Source: Thermoplasmatota archaeon (GTDB lineage Archaea > Thermoplasmatota > E2 > DHVEG-1). Taken from it: a stretch of DNA of 9,665 nucleotides. The position numbers were made by a program, and so were the translations under genes. The DNA lies in assembly GCA_030605515.1 (NCBI GenBank), contig JAUWIE010000128.1:1-9665 (forward strand), read 5' to 3'. How positions within the stretch are numbered: position 1 is the stretch's first letter; every line of letters starts with the position of its first letter. This document shows, piece by piece, positions 1 to 6,245 of this stretch. The notes beneath the pieces were generated by a model that saw nothing but the letters and a program-made list of their open reading frames with translations, searched no databases and was not told the origin of the DNA.

Positions 1-758
1 TTTCGATATAATCCTTTAATTTCAAAACGAACAGGTACATGCTCATCGAGATAATTAACAGCAAACTCAATATTACCAATAATTCCCTTGTCAACCTCTT
101 TTTTATCAATGATGTTAACTCGATCATTACCCTTAAAAAGAACACAACGAATTCTTGAGCTCATTATATATTTGTAAGGTTTTTTAGCAAAAAACAAAAC
201 ACCAGCATTAGTCATCCCTTTATCTGTTAAAACATTAAGACTTCTCAGAATATCTTTAGTACTAAGGGTTTTTGAGATACTTGCAAGCTTCAAATAATAC
301 TCAAATTTTTCATCATCAAAATCATCGAAATCAAAATTTTTACAGATTTGTTCATCAAAACGAATCTTATTTTCCCTGATGCTAAACCTAAGAATTTCAT
401 CACGTGTCAGTTTTTGAGAGTTATATCCAAGTCTCAGATAAAAACCGCTTGAACATTGATAAGGTTTATCTTCCCCCTCTCTAATCTTAACAATCAAGAT
501 TTTTTTGTATTCCTCCAGATCCACAAGTATTTTCGGATCGCAGTTCTTTCCAACATCAACAATTTGAGACTTTAGACTATTTGTAATTTTTATTCCCTTT
601 GCAACATTTTCATCATCTACTCCTAAAAGGATCCATCCACCAGAGGCATTAGCAAACGCTACAATATCCTTGGCAATATACTTACTAAAGTTTTCTTTAA
701 ACTCAATGAATTGCCCCTCCCCTTCCTCCAATATTTGATTTAACTCATCCTTATTCAT
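1..758 (-). CDS. AlbA_2/Schlafen-type ATP-binding protein, 3' end cut by window edge
   Basis: I translated this frame by hand: 252 codons stay open from the ATG at 758 to the left edge, so the C-terminus is missing. The N-terminus has the AlbA_2 (Schlafen AAA_4-like) signature: GQFIEFKENF at residues 15-24, then AFANASGGWILLGVDD at 34-49. YLRLGYNS (107-114) and TNAGVLFFAKKP (183-194) are typical of the COG2865 family, which carries this domain ahead of a GHKL-like or winged-helix part. The ATG overlaps the TGA of hsdR (ATGA), and a GAGGT Shine-Dalgarno lies 10 bases upstream inside hsdR, so the two are probably co-translated. Proteins of this family are often interleaved with type I restriction-modification genes as accessory or regulatory members; the exact role is not known. 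A transcription regulator or a nucleic-acid processing enzyme are both possible. The family call is firm, the function is not. Confidence 0.88.
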   Translation of the reverse strand, partial: MNKDELNQILEEGEGQFIEFKENFSKYIAKDIVAFANASGGWILLGVDDENVAKGIKITNSLKSQIVDVGKNCDPKILVDLEEYKKILIVKIREGEDKPYQCSSGFYLRLGYNSQKLTRDEILRFSIRENKIRFDEQICKNFDFDDFDDEKFEYYLKLASISKTLSTKDILRSLNVLTDKGMTNAGVLFFAKKPYKYIMSSRIRCVLFKGNDRVNIIDKKEVDKGIIGNIEFAVNYLDEHVPVRFEIKGLYR

Positions 759-3109
759 GCTGCAAGCAACCTCTTTTTGACTTCAAGCACTGCATCAGCA
801 ATATCTGCACCAAGTTTTGCAAGCGCTCTAATACCACCCGCTCTCTTTATCTCTGAAACATCAAACACATGAGCACTTTCAAGTTCTTCAATACCGTTTT
901 CTTTAAATTGATTTGCAAGTAGCGAAATAACAGAAGACGTATCCGATGGAAGGGACAAAAGCCATCGTTTGTTCTTATAGTCAAATGCAGAGACACGCTC
1001 CGCTCTGCTTTTGGCAGCTACACCAAAACCGATTTCTGCAAATAAATCAAATAAGTCACAATCATTGAGATGTAGTAATTCGCGAAGCATAAGCGCTCCT
1101 TTCTCACCCCCCGGTAACGCCTCAATTAAATGCCTTCGTTCAACTGGATGAATCCACATCTCACGCAATAGATCCATGTTTTCAGCACTTTCAACAAGAG
1201 ACGCTGCAAGTTTTTCTTTATATTCTTCAACAGTAACCGGTTTTTCCTTTCCAGTTGTCTCATCAGCCATCAAAATAAACGTCCCCTCGTCCCTCACAGA
1301 AACATTAAATCCATATACTTTTGCAATTTTTTGTTTTTCTTTTGGCTTTGAAGGTTTTGATGGTTTACTCTGGGGTTTTGAAATAAATTCTTTACCAAAC
1401 AAACGGGTGGCATTTGTATAGTCATAAATCCTAAACATGTATTTTCCAAATGGCTCATCAATTCGAGTGCCACGGCCGATCATCTGATAAAAACTAATGG
1501 GGGACTGCACATACACAAAAAACACAATATTTTGAACACAAGGAATATCAACACCTGTTGAAAGCAAGTCAACAGTTGTTGCAATAAAATGGGAATTCTT
1601 CATCCCGCGCATATTAGCAATCAATGATTCATGACTTTCATCAAAGCCACCACCTTCAAATGTTTTTGCAGTGAATTTAAACGCAAACTTTTCACAGGGG
1701 ACATATCCTCGTTCTTTGTACATGTTGTTGAGTTCATTTGCAACATCCTCAGCATGCTTATCATTTACACAAAAAATAATGGTTTTTTGTTTTAATGTCC
1801 CAGTCTCTTCAAAATTATCAAGAAGATCCTTACACATTGCCCTTCGTCGTTCAGGAATAATAAGACGCCCGTCAAAATCCTTCTTTGTATATATGTCTTT
1901 GATGTCTTTAAACATCATTGGCTTACCAGTTCGTGCATCGTACACTCCTTTTTCAACAAGTTCTTCTTTTGCTATCCAAAACGAATCAATATCTGCTTTT
2001 CCCTTAATTATTTCACAAGCAGCCAGATATCCATCTTCCCAACCTTTGATATAGGGATACTCGTAAACAGGCTCACCAAAATATCTAATATTATTCCTAC
2101 TGATCTCTTCATCTTTATTCTTTTCTTTTGACTTCCCACCAGAAATCTTTCTAGGCGTTGCAGTAAGACCAACATGAACCGCATCATGATTATTCGTAAG
2201 AACAATGCTCCACTTATTCCAAGCACTCCGATGACACTCATCAATGATAATATGGCTGAAATAATTCTTTGGATAATTATTCAGGAAAAACGATTGATCT
2301 CCTTCTTCATCGATTCCAAGAGATTGATATGTAGCAACAATAATCCTTGCATTCTTCTGAGGGTTATTTTTGGAAATCATCGCAGCGTTGTCACCAAAAA
2401 TAGAAAACAACTTTCCATAACCCTGTCGTTTCAACTCATTTCTATCACAAACAAATAACGCTCTTTTTAATTGTCTAGATCTTTCCAACTTATGCAACAA
2501 CTGGACGGCAATTCTTGTTTTACCAGAACCCGTAGCTAGAGACAATAACACACGATTCCAATCCCTTCTGGAAGACGCAATTTTTTCGAGTGCGGCACGA
2601 ATCGCAGCATCCTGGTAATATCGCCGTTCGGACTGCCCACCACGATATGGAACAAAAAGAGTCTGAGCTTTTTCACAATCAAGAGAAAAACCTTTTCCCT
2701 GCTCATAAAGTTCTTTTAATTTATTGGGTGTGGGAAACTGTTCCAAAGGATAATCTTCACTAATACGCAGTTTAAAAGAATCATATTCAACAAACAGATG
2801 ACCATTAGTGGAAAACATAAAGGGAACCTGATGGCTCTTTGCATAAGATTTAGCTTGTTCGAGCCCCAGCGTTGCATGCTCATCTTCCTTTTTTGCTTCA
2901 AGAATGGCAACTGGAACAGGATTTTGTTCCTCTTGTGCAGGTAAACACAAAAGATAATCCGCCCTACCTTTTTTCCTCTTAGCTCTACCATTAATAATCT
3001 CAATAGTTCCAGCAGTAATCTCTCTTCTAATTAGATTCTCAGTCCAACCTAAATTATGAATAACCGGATCAATCAACTTAGCCCTAGTATCTGCCTCATT
3101 TAAACCCAT
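755..3109 (-). CDS. hsdR: Type I restriction enzyme, R (endonuclease/translocase) subunit, EcoEI type
   Basis: This is the motor and nuclease subunit of a type I restriction-modification complex; with HsdM and HsdS it translocates and cuts unmodified DNA. The N-terminal nuclease domain shows a PD-(D/E)xK core: Asp51 in GRADYLL and Glu71-Ala-Lys73 in AILEAKK. The SF2 helicase motor follows: Walker A ATGSGKT at 192-198, DECH at 290-293, TATP at 316-319, motif V TTVDLLSTGVDIP at 511-523 and motif VI QMIGRGTRID at 542-551. A Ser-Lys-Pro-rich linker (577-591) joins an EcoEI_R_C-like C-terminal domain (about 600-784). The length of 784 aa is normal for the EcoEI type, and no catalytic motif is missing. 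The ATG at 3109 is the first in frame; its ribosome site is weak (GAAAG close by, GAGGG farther out). The gene leads into the AlbA_2 gene with a 4-base overlap. hsdM and hsdS are not seen in the window. GC content looks higher than in the lhr region. Confidence 0.97.
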   Translation of the reverse strand: MGLNEADTRAKLIDPVIHNLGWTENLIRREITAGTIEIINGRAKRKKGRADYLLCLPAQEEQNPVPVAILEAKKEDEHATLGLEQAKSYAKSHQVPFMFSTNGHLFVEYDSFKLRISEDYPLEQFPTPNKLKELYEQGKGFSLDCEKAQTLFVPYRGGQSERRYYQDAAIRAALEKIASSRRDWNRVLLSLATGSGKTRIAVQLLHKLERSRQLKRALFVCDRNELKRQGYGKLFSIFGDNAAMISKNNPQKNARIIVATYQSLGIDEEGDQSFFLNNYPKNYFSHIIIDECHRSAWNKWSIVLTNNHDAVHVGLTATPRKISGGKSKEKNKDEEISRNNIRYFGEPVYEYPYIKGWEDGYLAACEIIKGKADIDSFWIAKEELVEKGVYDARTGKPMMFKDIKDIYTKKDFDGRLIIPERRRAMCKDLLDNFEETGTLKQKTIIFCVNDKHAEDVANELNNMYKERGYVPCEKFAFKFTAKTFEGGGFDESHESLIANMRGMKNSHFIATTVDLLSTGVDIPCVQNIVFFVYVQSPISFYQMIGRGTRIDEPFGKYMFRIYDYTNATRLFGKEFISKPQSKPSKPSKPKEKQKIAKVYGFNVSVRDEGTFILMADETTGKEKPVTVEEYKEKLAASLVESAENMDLLREMWIHPVERRHLIEALPGGEKGALMLRELLHLNDCDLFDLFAEIGFGVAAKSRAERVSAFDYKNKRWLLSLPSDTSSVISLLANQFKENGIEELESAHVFDVSEIKRAGGIRALAKLGADIADAVLEVKKRLLAA

Positions 3110-3142
3110 TATTATCTTTCTACCCTCATTTTCTGTATAAAG

Positions 3143-3150
3143 TATATAAA
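3143..3150 (-). promoter_or_regulatory. Archaeal TATA box for hsdR
   Basis: The minus strand reads TTTATATA here, matching the archaeal TATA consensus. It lies about 34 bases before the hsdR ATG, so a start of transcription about 25 bases downstream would give a short leader of roughly 10-15 bases. A second TATA-like run (CTTATATA, 3163-3156) just upstream is an alternative. The region is very AT-rich, so chance matches are possible. Confidence 0.5.
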
Positions 3151-3201
3151 GAATGTATATAAGTATTAAAATGAGAGATAATCACATATATAATCAGTGC
3201 C

Positions 3202-3225
3202 ATCTGTTTCGTTTACCTCACAGAT
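3202..3225. repeat. Perfect 6-bp inverted repeat between the TPR-like gene and hsdR
   Basis: ATCTGT (3202-3207) and ACAGAT (3220-3225) form an inverted repeat around a 12-base spacer. It begins directly after the stop codon of the 477-aa gene. It could be a weak transcript-end hairpin for that gene or a dyad for a protein binding upstream of hsdR. No T-run follows directly on the minus strand, so an intrinsic terminator is not well supported. Confidence 0.3.
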
Positions 3226-3226
3226 T

Positions 3227-4660
3227 TTAAAAATCATGGTTCCAGTCATCACTATCTTTTATTCCTTCTACTACCTGCACTTCATCCAGGAATGCCGGGC
3301 GTTTTTTGAACTCTATTTTTAAATCAGTAAAACGTTGGTTCCACTGTGGTTCATTTTGTAATACGTCGATGTAAATGTGTTTGATTTTAGTCAAATAGTG
3401 AGCGGCGATACGATATGTTCCCCTAGTTCCTCCCGGGATGTTGATATATGCTTTTTCCCAGTAATATTCTATTATTTTTTCTGGGAAATCCTCTTTTAAT
3501 AGATCTGCAAATTTATCAAAATCGGTATGCATTACAAATCCCAATCGATCTCTAGGGGGGTTTAAAGCTGTATCTAAAAGCGTATCTAAAACTGTTTTCT
3601 TCATGTTTTTATCAAGACAAATTCGTAGATAGTCCTTAGTATTCTTTTTCTTACAATCCTTGATGATTTCAGGTTCAATCTGTTTCCAATCTGACTTCTT
3701 CAAAAACTCCTTCATTCTTTTGTACTCTTTGTAGTAGCTACCATATTTCACAAACTCATAGGCTTTTAACAGGTTTTCTTTTGCCTTATTGTAATCCCCT
3801 TTTGATTTGTAGTACTCAAACAATCTATCTAACATGTTTTTCTCCTCATGCTTTTGAGTCAATGCTGTATCAACGATTCTTTCTAAGTTGGCCGCATCCT
3901 CTTTTTTAGCATAACAATCAAACAAAAATTCAAACAACTCTGTACATTTACCTTCTCCTTTTAATATTCCTTGTTCTGCTGTCTCCAAAGCATTCTGAGC
4001 ATCTCCCTTCACTTGGTAAAATTCGGCTAAATCCCAATAATCCCTACCATTTTCTAGGTTTTCCTTACGTAATTTAAGATATGCTCCCTCATCACAAAGA
4101 TACTTTTTCTGAATTTTCATTATCAACTTAGTTCGCCACCTAGATGGGTATTTGTCAAGTTTTTTCACTAAATATTTCCATTCCCCCTCAGTCTCACAAA
4201 TTTCAAAAAATACATCCATTAATGAATCATCAAAACCAGAATTTCCTTCATCATATTCAACAAAGGCAACATCCAAAAACTCAAACTTTGCCTCTGTAGA
4301 AATGCTGCCCTTTTTAACCAACTCAGATATTTCATCTAGCCATTCACAAGCCTCTATTTCCTCTTCTTCTGGTCCTCCCCCATATTCGTTAAACTCAGAA
4401 ATAATCCCCTCAGCATTAAACCAGTATTCCATCAACAATCCATCATTTAGAGATATACCCATTTTTTCCGAATCAATATCTTTCAGATCTTTTGATTTCT
4501 CTTTAAACCATTCTAGAATTAACCTATGGACTTCTGGGTTTCTCCCCATAAGGTTTTGCACTAAATCATATAGGTCTTTGCTATCAAGTGAGTATAATGC
4601 ATCATCCAAAGAAAATTCTTCATTATTTATCCCTTTTTCAGGGCCTGTATTTGATGTCAT
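3227..4660 (-). CDS. TPR-like helical protein related to the C-terminal part of SWIM zinc-finger proteins
   Basis: This 477-aa, charged, apparently soluble protein has no signal peptide or membrane segment. Residues 16-55 (DSKDLYDLVQNL, then NPEVHRLILEWF) and the C-terminal part (YRIAAHYLTKIKHIY at 416-430, FKKRPAFLDEV at 451-461) resemble, from memory, the region after the finger in archaeal and bacterial SWIM zinc-finger proteins. The middle (about 200-365) reads as TPR-like helix pairs, for example YWDLAEFYQVKGDAQNALETA and LFEYYKSKGDYNKAKENLL. The CxC...CxH SWIM finger itself is absent, both here and in the two upstream genes. An acidic patch (GGGPEEEEIEACEW) sits at 94-107. The start is supported by GAGAGG eight bases before the ATG. 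It lies 68 bases after the Cys-cluster gene and 117 before hsdR on the same strand. It is probably a protein-protein scaffold; the function is unknown. Confidence 0.82.
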   Translation of the reverse strand: MTSNTGPEKGINNEEFSLDDALYSLDSKDLYDLVQNLMGRNPEVHRLILEWFKEKSKDLKDIDSEKMGISLNDGLLMEYWFNAEGIISEFNEYGGGPEEEEIEACEWLDEISELVKKGSISTEAKFEFLDVAFVEYDEGNSGFDDSLMDVFFEICETEGEWKYLVKKLDKYPSRWRTKLIMKIQKKYLCDEGAYLKLRKENLENGRDYWDLAEFYQVKGDAQNALETAEQGILKGEGKCTELFEFLFDCYAKKEDAANLERIVDTALTQKHEEKNMLDRLFEYYKSKGDYNKAKENLLKAYEFVKYGSYYKEYKRMKEFLKKSDWKQIEPEIIKDCKKKNTKDYLRICLDKNMKKTVLDTLLDTALNPPRDRLGFVMHTDFDKFADLLKEDFPEKIIEYYWEKAYINIPGGTRGTYRIAAHYLTKIKHIYIDVLQNEPQWNQRFTDLKIEFKKRPAFLDEVQVVEGIKDSDDWNHDF

Positions 4661-4665
4661 AATAT

Positions 4666-4675
4666 CATCCTCTCT
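4666..4675 (-). promoter_or_regulatory. Shine-Dalgarno of the 477-aa TPR-like gene
   Basis: The minus strand carries GAGAGGAT shortly upstream of the ATG at 4660, with about eight bases between the AGG core and the start. This is among the clearest ribosome sites in the window and fixes the start of this gene. Confidence 0.6.
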
Positions 4676-4728
4676 ATTTTATCACAGCAGTGAAAGCAAC
4701 ATCTGTTGCCACACGCTATCTTTTTACT

Positions 4729-5184
4729 TCAAAAATCCTCCTCATCAAACATTGTGCAATATGCATCTTTTTCACTTACACAACGAGTTGGACATACTAC
4801 ACAAAAATCAAGTTGTTTATACCAGGCTTTCGAAAGGACCTTTAATAATTTATTTACCAATCTATCATTAAGCTTTGGGAAATATGATTCCACCATCTCA
4901 TAGGAAAAGTAAACCTTATCGATTCTACCTGACAATTTCTTCAAGATGATACCTTTCATCCTTTTTGATAGATAAATTGAAAAATCAGCAATATCTTTGT
5001 CACTGATTCTATATTTTTTTAATGATGTTCCTATGTTTTCATTCATCTCTTCATAAAAAGTCATTGACATTTCATAACAAAACCAGTTTAGCTTTGTTTT
5101 CTCACTCTCTTGATGAACAAACACGCTTGGTTTTATCATGCTCAATGAAGATTTGCTCTCTTTAGTCATTATTATTAACACCAT
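4729..5184 (-). CDS. Hypothetical protein with C-terminal C-x2-C-x3-C-x7-C cluster
   Basis: This 151-aa protein is not recognised as a named family. Most of it is predicted helix, rich in Lys, Ser, Met and Tyr (for example IADFSIYLSKRMKGIILKKL and RLVNKLLKVLSKAWYKQ). The last 24 residues hold four cysteines, at 128, 131, 135 and 143 in FCVVCPTRCVSEKDAYC, followed by the acidic end MFDEEDF. That spacing could bind one zinc or an iron-sulfur cluster. The ATG at 5184 has AGGA five bases upstream; a second in-frame ATG at 5169 (GGTG nine bases before it) would give 146 aa. It sits between the SEC-C gene (59 bases if the frameshifted end is used) and the TPR-like gene (68 bases), so the three may be co-transcribed. 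Ferredoxin-like and Zn-ribbon readings both remain open. Confidence 0.75.
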   Translation of the reverse strand: MVLIIMTKESKSSLSMIKPSVFVHQESEKTKLNWFCYEMSMTFYEEMNENIGTSLKKYRISDKDIADFSIYLSKRMKGIILKKLSGRIDKVYFSYEMVESYFPKLNDRLVNKLLKVLSKAWYKQLDFCVVCPTRCVSEKDAYCTMFDEEDF

Positions 5185-5189
5185 CTTTT

Positions 5190-5193
5190 TCCT
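5190..5193 (-). promoter_or_regulatory. Shine-Dalgarno AGGA deciding the start of the Cys-cluster gene
   Basis: AGGA on the minus strand lies five bases before the ATG at 5184. It favours the longer 151-aa product over the 146-aa version beginning at 5169, which has only GGTG at nine bases. Confidence 0.4.
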
Positions 5194-5243
5194 ACATATA
5201 GTCTAAATTTTCAAATTCAGTAACACAAAAAAATATTTTCATA

Positions 5244-5321
5244 CTATTTTTCCTCATAAAGGATCTTTGATATGTAGTTGCAAACCTTGTTTATTCTATC
5301 ATCTCCTACTATATACTCAAT
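5244..5321 (-). other. Frameshifted C-terminal extension of the SEC-C gene (25 codons)
   Basis: In the -1 frame relative to the SEC-C gene, 25 codons stay open past its TAG, from about 5321 to a TAG at 5244-5246. They read IEYIVGDDRINKVCNYISKI and then LYEEK, an amphipathic helix-like tail that looks like natural protein. The switch falls at a run of five A (5325-5321, in GAA AAA TTG). One more A, or a -1 slip on AAA, would join MEK directly to IEY and give a 142-aa protein. It may be a mutation, a homopolymer sequencing error or programmed slippage. Confidence 0.55.
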
Positions 5322-5671
5322 TTTTCCATTATCAATTTAAAGGGATCTGTCCCTTTAAGACTGCAAACCTGCATTTTAAAAATTTCAAACCGGTCATCTT
5401 GCCCTATATGCATACTAATATCTCCGTAACTAAAATCAGGTATAATATTCATTTCCTCCTTAGGAATATTGGGTTGTAATCCAAGATGATTGTGTACTGG
5501 TATCGAATCAACGGATCTGACAAAATGTTTTATCTTAGAACCATCATCAAGTGTAAACTCAGCTTCCTTTTTTAATGTTGGAGTTATTTGGATATCTTTC
5601 TGATAACAGCAATGTTTGTATTTTTTTCTACTACCGCATGGGTATGGGTCATTTCTACCAATCTTAACCAT
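5309..5671 (-). CDS. SEC-C motif small protein (apparent 3' frameshift)
   Basis: A 120-aa protein begins with a SEC-C zinc-binding motif: GRNDPYPCGSRKKYKHCC at residues 5-22, with Cys12, His20, Cys21 and Cys22. The usual first cysteine (DPCPC) is Tyr10 here, a variant I believe also occurs in the family. SEC-C motifs sit at the ends of SecA and many small proteins of unknown role. The rest (LDDGSKIKHFVRSVDSIPVH, then a beta-rich stretch to IFKMQVCSLKG at 97-107) matches no domain I know. I chose the ATG at 5671 because the motif normally follows it at once; the longer frame back to 5746 adds 25 unlikely residues. The reading ends at TAG in 5309-5311, but a one-base shift at the A5 run (5325-5321) continues for 25 more codons, so the gene may be frameshifted. 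It is divergent from the glutaredoxin-like gene and heads the three-gene minus-strand set. Confidence 0.8.
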   Translation of the reverse strand: MVKIGRNDPYPCGSRKKYKHCCYQKDIQITPTLKKEAEFTLDDGSKIKHFVRSVDSIPVHNHLGLQPNIPKEEMNIIPDFSYGDISMHIGQDDRFEIFKMQVCSLKGTDPFKLIMEKLSI

Positions 5672-5702
5672 ATAAACCACATCGTAATAGCAGCCCGATG
5701 CT

Positions 5703-5712
5703 AATATACAAA
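5703..5712 (-). promoter_or_regulatory. Possible TATA box for the SEC-C gene
   Basis: The minus strand reads TTTGTATATT about 32-41 bases before the ATG at 5671. With the usual spacing of about 25 bases this gives a leader of roughly 12 bases, similar to that predicted for hsdR. It fits the shorter SEC-C start, because the box lies inside the longer open frame. Confidence 0.35.
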
Positions 5713-5910
5713 ATGGTCTAAAAAGGTTATCCATGAACCGATGCACTTTTTTTTAATGAAAAAGAAAAAAGATTTTAATGAGAAATAGATACAACTACCA
5801 CAATTCAAAACAGGGCAAAAACGCCATTTTCTCGGTCGATTTTTCTCCTGTTGACTCTGGTAAGTCCAGCCTGGCCCATACCACCAATAATCCAATTAAA
5901 CATGAAAATC

Positions 5911-5916
5911 GGGGGA
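5911..5916 (+). promoter_or_regulatory. Shine-Dalgarno of the glutaredoxin-like gene
   Basis: GGGGGA lies six bases before the ATG at 5923. It selects that start over the in-frame ATGs at 5902 and 5851, which would add residues not expected in a glutaredoxin fold. Confidence 0.5.
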
Positions 5917-5922
5917 AAAAGT

Positions 5923-6183
5923 ATGGATGAAAAAATATTATTCTCATTAGAAAACTGCGTGAAATGTATGCAAACAAAAGAACTCTTGGTAGGCAGAGAT
6001 GATATAAAGATTATGACATTTCCTCATGATATCGCTGATTGGAATGACGAGGAATTAAATGATGCGAAATCACATGATGTTTTTGATGATCTGATGAGAA
6101 CAGCTCCTATTCTATGGTTGAATGGTGAGAAAAAAATTGGTTATTTACGCATAAGAAAATGGCTACAGGATAATAAAAAATAA
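5923..6183 (+). CDS. Glutaredoxin/thioredoxin-fold small protein with CxxC
   Basis: An 86-aa protein of about the usual glutaredoxin length. It opens with a beta strand (KILFSLENC) leading to the redox motif Cys12-Val-Lys-Cys15. TAPILWLNGEKKIG (60-73) contains the conserved cis-proline Pro62 and the following strand, and a final helix (RIRKWLQDNKK) ends it. The family reduces disulfides or carries thiols; the actual partner is unknown. The 30-58 section (MTFPHDIADWNDEELNDAKS) is acidic and replaces the usual helix-strand part, so it is a divergent, archaeal-type member. GGGGGA six bases upstream fixes the ATG at 5923. It is the only plus-strand gene here, divergent from the SEC-C gene and convergent with the triple-repeat gene. 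No clear TATA box was seen at the right distance. Confidence 0.85.
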   Translation: MDEKILFSLENCVKCMQTKELLVGRDDIKIMTFPHDIADWNDEELNDAKSHDVFDDLMRTAPILWLNGEKKIGYLRIRKWLQDNKK

Positions 6184-6199
6184 TTATAATTCGCCGTCA

Positions 6200-6209
6200 G
6201 AATTTTTTA
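6200..6209 (+). terminator. T-run terminator after the glutaredoxin-like gene
   Basis: A run of six T (in AATTTTTTAT) lies about 20 bases past the TAA of the glutaredoxin-like gene, the form expected of an archaeal terminator. A weak hairpin, ATCAG (6230-6234) with CTGAT (6241-6245) around six bases, lies just beyond and touches the end of the convergent gene. T-runs are common in DNA this AT-rich. Confidence 0.4.
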
Positions 6210-6245
6210 TCATTAAAAGTTACTTTTGTATCAGTTGATACTGAT

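Larger units (their letters stand above)
5672..5922. other. Divergent spacer with an unexplained GC-richer patch
   Basis: This 251-base spacer separates the SEC-C gene (minus) from the glutaredoxin-like gene (plus). The part at 5747-5800 is A/T-run-rich. The part from about 5808 to 5892 is clearly richer in G and C than the surroundings. It contains AACAGG (5808-5813) able to pair with CCTGTT (5847-5852), and CTGG/CCAG around a 5-base loop near 5857-5869. No tRNA cloverleaf, box C/D motif or convincing protein was found. It may hold a small RNA or a decayed gene; nothing firm can be assigned. Confidence 0.35.

Noticed and set aside
1176..3003. Several open frames of 78-127 aa within hsdR on both strands
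   Set aside because: hsdR is intact with all motifs through this whole region, so these are shadows.
4152..4903. Plus-strand open frames opposite the TPR-like gene (239 aa and 65 aa)
   Set aside because: They mirror the opposite coding strand, are Ser/Phe/Leu-rich as expected of antisense frames, and lack a good ribosome site.
5672..5746. Longer start for the SEC-C gene at 5746 (25 extra residues)
   Set aside because: The SEC-C motif usually lies right at the N-terminus in such small proteins, the extra residues look random, and the likely TATA box falls inside this stretch.
5811..5895. Possible tRNA on either strand in the GC-richer patch
   Set aside because: No 7-bp acceptor stem and no T-arm with TTCRA between pairing arms could be found.
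5795..5977. Minus-strand open frames over the divergent spacer (5701-5895 and 5795-5977)
   Set aside because: They overlap each other in different frames, one runs into the glutaredoxin-like gene on the opposite strand, and their Phe/Lys/Trp-rich products show no domain.
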